This document shows, piece after piece, positions 8,549 through 16,355 of a stretch of 40,231 nucleotides of DNA. The position numbers and the translations under genes were made by a program. The stretch spans positions 1-40,231 of IMG/VR virus record IMGVR_UViG_3300034104_002741; one strand, written 5' to 3'. Positions within the stretch are counted from its first letter, which is position 1. Each line of letters opens with the position of its first letter. The notes under the pieces were generated by a model that saw only the letters and a list, made by a program, of their open reading frames with translations, had not been told where the DNA came from and did no database searches. This stretch comes from a virus.

Positions 8549-11500
8549 ATGAGTCCTGAAGAGTGGCTAGCCAAACAACCGGCGGGGAAAAAAGCCCCTC
8601 TTGCTCTAAGCCCCGAAGAATGGCTCGCTCAACAGAATGAGGAGCCAAAAGGCGAGTCCGGGTTCATTCCGTCCATCAAACGTGGCGCACGCGGCGTCGC
8701 GTCCCTTGCCACCGACATTCTCCCTGCTATGGTGGGCAAAGCCACCGGGAATGAAGAGTACGCCCAGAAACAGCTGAAAGAAGCTGCTGCGTACCAGAAA
8801 GAAACTGCACGCCTGTACCCCGCCGAGATTGAATCCTACAAGGACATCAAGGGTGTTGGCGATGCGCTGACCTACGTTAAAGAGGCCATCGGCGAGGCGA
8901 TCCCTTCGCTTATCCCAAGTTTGGTTACGGGTGGAGCTGCCGGTATCGCCGCACGCGGGGCTACAGCCGCAGCTATGCAAGCCGCCGAACGAGTGGCCGC
9001 GCAAGAAATAGCACGCGCTTCCGCCCAAAGAGTGCTTACCAAGGAAGCCTTGGACGGTATCAGAGATACAGCCATCAGCGCCGGTGCCAGAGAAGCCCAG
9101 AAGATCGCGCTCAAGTACCAAGCCGTTGGCGCAGTGGCGGGTTCCGCCGCGCAGAACATTCCTGACGTTTATCAGAACATCTACGAAGCCACGGGTCAGG
9201 AAGACCTTGGCGCAGCGATTGCGTTTGGTGGATTCAATGCTGCGCTGGACGCAATCCTGCCTGTCAATCTGCTACGTAAATTTACCAAGACAGGTATCAG
9301 CCCCGAAGAAGTGGCCGCTGCTTGGTACAAACGCGCTGGCAAGGGAGCCGCAAAAGGGTTTGTAACCGAGGGTGGTACTGAAGCGTTGCAGGAAGTTTCA
9401 TCCGCCGCCGCTGAAAAGTTTGTGGACGAGAACCAAGAGTTTTTCTCCGAGAAGAACTTTGAGCGGTTCATCAACAGTGGCTTGAAGGGTGGCTTTGGTG
9501 GCGCAGGTATAACCGCTGCCACCGACGTGGCGTTTGGCAAAGGACCAGTGGCGCGACCAAGAGCCACGGGTCAAACAACCTCAGACACGCTTGCAGGAGA
9601 CGAAGATGTTGCAGGAATTAACGAACCAGCAGGTGGAGAAAGCACTGGAGTGGCTGGCGAGCCCGGAGCTGAACGGCCCCCCGGAGGACTTGGTGGCGCT
9701 AAATCAGATAGAGTGGTACCTACTGAACAGGCTGCTGGACGACTTGATGACAGAGAAGAGCAGTCTGCCGCTGCACTGACAGCGTTTGACGATTTTAATC
9801 GTCAGTACAACGACCTCAGACAAGAGGCTAACGAGATATACACCTCGCCTACCCGGACGCCGGGTGACGTGAATCGCTTGCGGATGATAAACCGCGACCT
9901 AGCCAGTGTTATCGACGCCAACACCAATCTCATTGGCGACGCTGAACTTGCAAGAAGAATGAAGAACTCAAGCTTCGATGCAAGCCGAGAGCTAAGTGCC
10001 ATTCGGTTCTCGATGGACGTTGGGTCCGCCTCACAGCCACGCGCTATGCAGAGCACTTTGTTTGGTGCGGACCCTGTAGCGGTCAGCGATATGCTGCGTA
10101 TTAGCTTGGACAAGACCCGCCAAGACCCAGCGGCGGCGATCAAAATACTTGAAACTGATCTTGCCAACAGAGCCGCAGAACAAGCAAAGGGGCTGCACGA
10201 TTCTACGTGGGCAACTAAAGTTTCCAAGCGTTTTGGCTTACGGCTTGGCGACGTAAACACACCAGAGAAAATTAAAGCGCTGTCAGAGTTGTTCATGGAC
10301 AACGAGGTCCGAAACACCAAGGCTGCTATAGCCAAACTCCAAGATCGAGTGAGCCAGCCTCGTGCTATGCAGAGTAGGATGTTTGACGATAAGTCCTCCC
10401 AAGAGTCACAGGTAGGCACTGACAAACCGGAAAGTCTGACGGACGTTTTTAGAACTACGAACGATGTAGAGCGGAGTGAACTTAGCTTAGAAAACCAAGC
10501 TAAGTTTGATGCGTATCGTGAACGGCAAGCAAGAAGCGCCGAGATTGAGTCGCGCCAGTCTAAAGACAAATCGGTGGCAGGGGCTTCAATCACACCTGAA
10601 GAGTTTGTCAACATAGCCACCGCAAAAAAACAGGAATTGGAAAAACAACTTGCTGAGTCGCAACAAGAAGTGGCAAGGCTCCAAGAACTCTTTACCTACG
10701 TACGTGCTCAGGGTCCTAATTACCCTCTTACCCTAGTAACCAGACGTACGGCTCGCGGCCCGGAAAGAGTGGATTTGGTCAAGGCAATTGACGAAGAAAC
10801 CAAAATCCTCAAGCGTATTGAGACTGACATAGCGGGCGTGAATCAACAGATTTCCGACGCTCAATCTAGGTTGGGTACACCACAGATTCAGCCTGTACAG
10901 CGTACCACTCCGGTAGCCCAAGACCTGCCCGGCATGGAAACTGGCGAGCGTAGACGCAGAAAAGCGTTGCCCGTTTCCACAGAAACCGAAACAGCTCTAA
11001 ACGAAGAAAAGCTCGCCGAGAGACTACAACTTTTACAAAACCGCAGAGCCGAACGAGACGCCAAGCGAGAAGAGTTTGGTGCGGCCTTTGAAGATGAAAC
11101 TGCTGCCGACGAAGCTGAGCTTTCTGTTGAGCCTTTCACAGACAAAAAAGTTGAGCCTGTTACAGACGAAGCAGTTGAGGCCAGCGAGAAAGAAGAATTA
11201 GCAAATCTGCAAGCGGAGCGCATTGCCAAAACAGTAGAGGGTAGGCAGATAGTCGATTTCTTTGACGCTATTAAGTCATCGTCTACCAAAGAATCTGAAC
11301 AGGAAAAGCACGGCCAACCAAAAAGGTCCGCGCTGCGAAAATTGTTGTCGTTCGATATCGTCAAACCCGGCGAGACAACTACACCCGCCGTGCAAGCTGC
11401 GTTACGCTTTCTGGCTAACCGCATGGGTGGTGTGGAGTCTTTTGAAGAACTACTATCAAAATTAAAAACGACGCCCGCCGAACTTCAACCGGGCGTGTTT

Positions 11501-14500
11501 AAGCGTGATGGTTTACCAGACCTGACCACGCGCCGGGGCATGGAGGACCTTAGCTCCCAAATAGACGACTACATCAGCAGCCTGACCGGAAAAGGTACAG
11601 GCATCCGTATGTCTACGAAGTCAATGGCGGCTTCGGTCACGGGTGAATTTAGAGGTGTAATGCCCTACACCGAAGAAATAAAACAGTTTGCAGATGAGGC
11701 TCTTGAGTACGCGCCGTTTCAGCAAACCGGCGAGCCTCGCCAGCCAGACCAGCGCCAGACAGAAACAGTATATGCGTTATCTGACACCAAAATAAGGTCG
11801 GCTAGACGTATTTTGTTAGAGCTAATCCGCGAAAAAGTAAAGCTGTCTCGCGGCGCTAAAGCCGCCGCTGCGTACATATTTAACCCCAATCGCGACTCTT
11901 TTGGAGAAGCGCTACGCGACGTGGCTTTTGACGTCGCCATGTTTGAAGTTAACCCCAAAGCTTACCCGGCTAATGGGGTATATAGTGGTGAAGGCGGCGC
12001 GTACGCAAAAGATTTTCAAGCTTGGATTGTGCAGAACTTAGACGTTGGCACAGCTGGGATTTTGGACGACATGATCAAAGTCTACAAAAACAACGTCGCA
12101 AGCAGCACTAAAGCTAAACAATTTGAAAAAGCCTACACAGCTGCTAATAAACAGGCGGAGGAGCGCCGCCAGAAAGCGGAAAAATTCTACGGTAGGAATA
12201 TCCCGGCTGCGCCAAAGAAATCTCGTGAGAAACTTGGAGAGACAGAAACTACTGAACAGAGTGGATACGAAGAGCCAAAGATTCCTGCAAAGAACCTGCC
12301 GCGTGAGCAGGTGTTGTACGACGTGTACCCATCAATTGCTGACGCAATCAAGGCGGGCGACACGCGACGTGCACTGGAGTTGATGGCACAGTCAAAAACT
12401 GACAAGTACTACGCTCTGCTGGCGCAACGTCTACTTGACGCCAACATCACCGCCAAGATAGAGATGATCGGCACAGACGAGATGTCTCCGTTGTCTCCTG
12501 AGCCCGGCATTTCCGACACACTGGATGGTTACCTGACCGCGCTCCGAGATGTGGTGATCACCACTCTGCCGAAGGGTAAGCAAGCTAAGCTGGTGCGTCA
12601 GTTGGAGTCTAAGAAACTGCGCGACGTCATAGATGCGTTTGAGGAACTGAGCAGCAGCTCTGGCAATTTTACGGATGGGCAACACCAACTGTTGGCCGAC
12701 ACAACAAAGTTTTTCAACGAGCAGTACTTCTGGGACGGCAAGTACAACCCTGCCACAGACAAAATCTCTGTGCGTATTGGGCGACTGACCAACCACATGT
12801 TCATGCACGAAGCTCTGCATGCAGCAACGGATCACTTGATCTCACGCCCAGACGAGTTAACAGGTGTCCGTCGGCAGGGGTACGACCGGCTCGTTGAATT
12901 GTTTGAGTACTCTAAGGGCACGTTGGCTCTTAAAGGGCTGACAGACTCCACCATTTATGGCCTGAAAAACTTGCATGAGTTTGTGTCTGAAGCAATGACC
13001 AACCCGGAGTTTCAGGCTACGCTGCGGGCCATTCGGTACAAAGCTTCACCGTACTCGTTAATGAGCCGGTTTGCAGACGGCATACGCAAGCTTTTCAATA
13101 TTGTGGACCCCACTGAAAGCAACGTCCTCAACGAAGTTATCTTCTCTACTGACATCATGATGATGGGCGGAAGCGCGGGTAGGGAGTCGCTGACCAGTAC
13201 GCCAAGAGCGATGGCAGGTAAACGTAAACCTATACTGCCACAAGGCAAGCGGGCGCTGCCCGTAGGTCGGCCAGACTCTAAGACCGCCATCAGCAACATG
13301 ATGTCGTCTCGCTCGTGGGGCGAAGTGAAATCGCAGTGGCCAGTTTTTTACTCTAACCTAGCGGCCAAGCTACGACCAATTGCTCTAGGCGGGTTGACGT
13401 TGCGCCAACTTGGTGATCTGGTTGACAACCGTATTCCACAAGTTGATAACTTCATCAGAGTTTCCGATGAGTATTTGTCCCGCAAAAACCAAATGCTCAA
13501 TGAGTCTGGTGACATAACCAAGCGTTGGACACGCTTGCAAGTAGCAAACCCCGACATGTCACGCAAGCTAGGCGCAGTCATGTTTCGGGCTACGTTAGCC
13601 GAACTTGACCCGGACAGAGCCACGATACAGCAGGGCAAAGAAAACGTAGAGCTGATGACGCAGTGGAACCAGCTTGACGACAAGGCTAAGGGAATTTATC
13701 GCGAAGTGCGTAATTACTACGAGAAGCGTTTTAGTGAGTACAAGCGCACGCTGAACAATCGCGTCGAACTGATGAAGAAGTACGGTGTTTCTGAAGCAAC
13801 GATTAGCAAAATTCGTAAAGAATTTGAGCAAGACATTCGTAAAGGACCCTACTTCCCGCTCATGCGCTATGGGCGGTTCTGGTATCAGGTTGGCAAGGGG
13901 AACAACCGCGAATATTACATGTTTGAGACACTTGGTGAAAAACAAGCGCACTTAACGGAGCGGCTTGAGCGTAACCCAGAATTAAACAACGACGACTTTT
14001 TAGACGGTAGCCAATACCAAACTCAGATGGACTCGCACGCTAGAGAATCAACGTTCCTCAAGGCTGCGTTTGATGCTATAGATTCCACGGACAACATGGG
14101 CGACAAGCAAAGTTTGAAAGACGAGTTGTATCAAACGTGGTTAGCCAACCTACCGGAGACAAGTTTCCGTAACAGGTTCATTCACCGTAAAGCTGTTGAG
14201 GGTTTTTCGCAAGACGCACTGCGTAATTTCTCGTCATCGTCATTCCACATGGCGTACCAGATGTCGCGCTTTGAGCATTCGCCTGAGTTGTTTTCGCAAA
14301 TTACTGCCGCTCGCTCTCAGCTAAAAGAACGTAGGGACGACGAAGATAGAGCCAACTTGGAAGTTATGCGAGAGAACAACGAGCTGAGCGACTACGTTCA
14401 AGAACTTAATGGGCGTATGGAAAAAATCCTCAACCCCGAGGATGTTGGTCCAGTTGTGTCTCTGCTGTCAAATGTTGGATTTATCTACTACCTCACGTCT

Positions 14501-16075
14501 GTTGCATCTGCTGCAACCAACGTATTGGGCGGTATGATTATCGGTCTACCAACATTGATTAGCCACCAGATACGCATGAACCCAAACATGTCGTACACCG
14601 CCGCAACAATGGCGTCGCTAGGGCAGATGAAAAACGCAGCTATGCAAATTATGGCGACGGGATTCTCAGTAGACCGAGGCCCACGCTTGCGTGACAGCTA
14701 CGTCCTGTTCCCATCGCTTGACCGTTCCAGCAGTTTGAGCAAGATAGAACGCGACGCATATAACAAATTTGTAGCCGACGGTGTCATAGATATCACTGCC
14801 GCCTATGACCAGTCCGGACTTGCGTCTGCTCCGACCGCAAATTACGGTGGCACAGGCCATAGGGCCATGCAAGCTGTAGCCGCGTTGTTTCACAACGCTG
14901 AGCGGTTTAACCGAGAAGTGGTTGCCATGTCTGCGTTCCGTGCGGGTATGGCAAAACGCGCTGGGGAGAAAGACCAGAAGCAAGCATTTATAGACTCAAT
15001 TGCCGATGCAAAAAATGTAACCACCCAGTCGATGTTTGACTACTCGTCGGTTAACAAGCCCCGCTATATGCAGTCTCCTGCGGCCCGTGTGATCTTGCAA
15101 TTTAAGCAGTTCCCCCAGCAGATGACCTTCTATTTGGTTCGTAACTTACAGCATTCGCTGGTTGGCGCAACACCGGAAGTCAAGCGCGAGGCACGAGCCC
15201 GGTTCGTAGGAACGATGGGCATGACCGCCATATTTGCTGGCTCAACAGGTTTGTGGGGATTCTCCACAGTCGCCGCAATTGTCAACGCCGTGATAAACGG
15301 TCTTGGGGATGACGACGAAGAACCGTTTGACTTTGAGCTTGAGTACATGAACTGGGCGTCTGAGACGTTTGGTAAAAACCTTGGTATGTTTTTGACACGC
15401 GGAGCGGGCAACGCTGCCGGTGCTGACTTACACAGCCGGGTTTCTCTTGACGACATGTGGTTCCGTGACGGTCGTAAAAACACCGACGAAGCCGAAGCCC
15501 TGCAAGAATTCTTGGTCAGCATGCTTGGCCCTACTGTTGGCATCGCGGTCAATGCGGCTCGTGCAGTTGACCTGTTCAACCAAGGCCACGCAGATCGGGC
15601 AATAGAAACGGTATCGCCCGGCTTTATCAAGCAGCCGTTGGTTGCCGCCCGTTACGCCCGCGAAGGTGCAAACACGCTGAAAGGTGATCCACTGGTGCAG
15701 GATGTTGGCCCTATGGACTTGCTCATGCAGTCTCTTGGGTTCCGACCCACTGAAATCGCTGAGCTTCAGTATTACAACATTACGAAGAAGGGTCAGGAGC
15801 AGGCGATCTTGAAGGAGCGCCAGAACCTGTTAAACCTCTTTGGCATATCGTTCATGGCGAATGATGCGGACGCCAACGAAAAAGCGTTTGAGAAGATCAT
15901 GAAGTTCAACGCCAAGTACCCGTCAAAAAATATCCCCATGAAGAGCCTTACAAAGTCTATCAAGGAGCGGGCAACAAAATCAGCTATGGCACGACATGGT
16001 CTGCACATTGATAAGAAGCTGCAAGGTCTTATCAACGAGACCTACATCGACAGGTTGACCGAGGACGAGGAATAA
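8549..16075 (+). CDS. Giant polyvalent virion protein with HEXXH metallopeptidase-like motif
   Basis: This 2508-residue protein is the largest in the window. The N-terminus carries a duplicated motif, SPEEWLAKQ at residues 2-10 and LSPEEWLAQQ soon after. A hydrophobic Ala/Gly stretch lies near residues 110-140. Long charged helices fill roughly 400-1000. FMHEALHAATDH gives an HEXXH at His1420-His1424, followed about 55 residues later by LHEFVSEAMTNPEFQ, whose Glu could be the third zinc ligand. Two hydrophobic stretches lie near residues 1968-2007 and 2220-2250. The segment around 2157-2200 (SMFDYSSVNKPRYMQSPAAR, then FKQFPQQ) resembles the C-terminal LPD38-type domain of large polyvalent phage proteins. 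It is probably injected with DNA. The start follows AGGAGCCTAAATA. Confidence 0.7.
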   Translation: MSPEEWLAKQPAGKKAPLALSPEEWLAQQNEEPKGESGFIPSIKRGARGVASLATDILPAMVGKATGNEEYAQKQLKEAAAYQKETARLYPAEIESYKDIKGVGDALTYVKEAIGEAIPSLIPSLVTGGAAGIAARGATAAAMQAAERVAAQEIARASAQRVLTKEALDGIRDTAISAGAREAQKIALKYQAVGAVAGSAAQNIPDVYQNIYEATGQEDLGAAIAFGGFNAALDAILPVNLLRKFTKTGISPEEVAAAWYKRAGKGAAKGFVTEGGTEALQEVSSAAAEKFVDENQEFFSEKNFERFINSGLKGGFGGAGITAATDVAFGKGPVARPRATGQTTSDTLAGDEDVAGINEPAGGESTGVAGEPGAERPPGGLGGAKSDRVVPTEQAAGRLDDREEQSAAALTAFDDFNRQYNDLRQEANEIYTSPTRTPGDVNRLRMINRDLASVIDANTNLIGDAELARRMKNSSFDASRELSAIRFSMDVGSASQPRAMQSTLFGADPVAVSDMLRISLDKTRQDPAAAIKILETDLANRAAEQAKGLHDSTWATKVSKRFGLRLGDVNTPEKIKALSELFMDNEVRNTKAAIAKLQDRVSQPRAMQSRMFDDKSSQESQVGTDKPESLTDVFRTTNDVERSELSLENQAKFDAYRERQARSAEIESRQSKDKSVAGASITPEEFVNIATAKKQELEKQLAESQQEVARLQELFTYVRAQGPNYPLTLVTRRTARGPERVDLVKAIDEETKILKRIETDIAGVNQQISDAQSRLGTPQIQPVQRTTPVAQDLPGMETGERRRRKALPVSTETETALNEEKLAERLQLLQNRRAERDAKREEFGAAFEDETAADEAELSVEPFTDKKVEPVTDEAVEASEKEELANLQAERIAKTVEGRQIVDFFDAIKSSSTKESEQEKHGQPKRSALRKLLSFDIVKPGETTTPAVQAALRFLANRMGGVESFEELLSKLKTTPAELQPGVFKRDGLPDLTTRRGMEDLSSQIDDYISSLTGKGTGIRMSTKSMAASVTGEFRGVMPYTEEIKQFADEALEYAPFQQTGEPRQPDQRQTETVYALSDTKIRSARRILLELIREKVKLSRGAKAAAAYIFNPNRDSFGEALRDVAFDVAMFEVNPKAYPANGVYSGEGGAYAKDFQAWIVQNLDVGTAGILDDMIKVYKNNVASSTKAKQFEKAYTAANKQAEERRQKAEKFYGRNIPAAPKKSREKLGETETTEQSGYEEPKIPAKNLPREQVLYDVYPSIADAIKAGDTRRALELMAQSKTDKYYALLAQRLLDANITAKIEMIGTDEMSPLSPEPGISDTLDGYLTALRDVVITTLPKGKQAKLVRQLESKKLRDVIDAFEELSSSSGNFTDGQHQLLADTTKFFNEQYFWDGKYNPATDKISVRIGRLTNHMFMHEALHAATDHLISRPDELTGVRRQGYDRLVELFEYSKGTLALKGLTDSTIYGLKNLHEFVSEAMTNPEFQATLRAIRYKASPYSLMSRFADGIRKLFNIVDPTESNVLNEVIFSTDIMMMGGSAGRESLTSTPRAMAGKRKPILPQGKRALPVGRPDSKTAISNMMSSRSWGEVKSQWPVFYSNLAAKLRPIALGGLTLRQLGDLVDNRIPQVDNFIRVSDEYLSRKNQMLNESGDITKRWTRLQVANPDMSRKLGAVMFRATLAELDPDRATIQQGKENVELMTQWNQLDDKAKGIYREVRNYYEKRFSEYKRTLNNRVELMKKYGVSEATISKIRKEFEQDIRKGPYFPLMRYGRFWYQVGKGNNREYYMFETLGEKQAHLTERLERNPELNNDDFLDGSQYQTQMDSHARESTFLKAAFDAIDSTDNMGDKQSLKDELYQTWLANLPETSFRNRFIHRKAVEGFSQDALRNFSSSSFHMAYQMSRFEHSPELFSQITAARSQLKERRDDEDRANLEVMRENNELSDYVQELNGRMEKILNPEDVGPVVSLLSNVGFIYYLTSVASAATNVLGGMIIGLPTLISHQIRMNPNMSYTAATMASLGQMKNAAMQIMATGFSVDRGPRLRDSYVLFPSLDRSSSLSKIERDAYNKFVADGVIDITAAYDQSGLASAPTANYGGTGHRAMQAVAALFHNAERFNREVVAMSAFRAGMAKRAGEKDQKQAFIDSIADAKNVTTQSMFDYSSVNKPRYMQSPAARVILQFKQFPQQMTFYLVRNLQHSLVGATPEVKREARARFVGTMGMTAIFAGSTGLWGFSTVAAIVNAVINGLGDDDEEPFDFELEYMNWASETFGKNLGMFLTRGAGNAAGADLHSRVSLDDMWFRDGRKNTDEAEALQEFLVSMLGPTVGIAVNAARAVDLFNQGHADRAIETVSPGFIKQPLVAARYAREGANTLKGDPLVQDVGPMDLLMQSLGFRPTEIAELQYYNITKKGQEQAILKERQNLLNLFGISFMANDADANEKAFEKIMKFNAKYPSKNIPMKSLTKSIKERATKSAMARHGLHIDKKLQGLINETYIDRLTEDEE

Positions 16076-16104
16076 AAGAAGCCCCGCTTTTTAGGGCGGG
16101 GCTT
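16071..16104 (-). terminator. Rho-independent terminator for the early (- strand) operon
   Basis: A perfect 9-bp stem (AAGCCCCGC / GCGGGGCTT, 16079-16087 and 16096-16104) encloses an 8-base loop. On the minus strand it is followed by TTCTTTTATT, a usable U-tract, about 20 bases after the stop of the 16125 gene. On the plus strand no T-run follows, so it should mainly stop leftward early transcription, although the hairpin may also slow rightward late transcripts. It marks the convergent boundary of the two gene blocks. Confidence 0.8.
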
Positions 16105-16124
16105 GAAGTTCCAACCAAGGAGGA

Positions 16125-16355
16125 CTACAACAACTGCGAAGTTGCGCCTGAATTGTACTTGCGAATTCGCCAGACGCGCAAGCCCCGTATCCCATCCTCG
16201 ATTACGACTTTTATCGTAACGGCGTACCCAAGCCGGGCCATTTTCCGTTCCAAGTATTCCCGTGCCGCAGCATCACGCAGACACGGGACAAAGAAGGAAC
16301 TCCCCACGGTGAATTCCATCCAGTTGACTGAATAGTAGACCCCGTCAACGAGCAT
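16125..16355 (-). CDS. Small protein downstream of primase, unknown function
   Basis: The 76-residue protein starts MLVDGVYYSVNWMEFTVGSS at the ATG ending at 16355. The longer upstream frame runs inside the primase gene and is a shadow. This start overlaps the primase stop by 11 bases, implying coupling. The sequence has a hydrophobic/aromatic N-terminus and a basic helix (DAAAREYLERKMARLGY), then beta-like TIKVVIEDGIRGLRVWRI. No domain is recognised. As the last gene of the leftward early block it lies just before the terminator. Confidence 0.6.
   Translation of the reverse strand: MLVDGVYYSVNWMEFTVGSSFFVPCLRDAAAREYLERKMARLGYAVTIKVVIEDGIRGLRVWRIRKYNSGATSQLL

Noticed and set aside
16117-16123. 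Perfect AAGGAGG on the plus strand after the late genes
   Set aside because: No ATG, GTG or TTG at usable spacing follows, so it does not mark a gene; possibly a relic.
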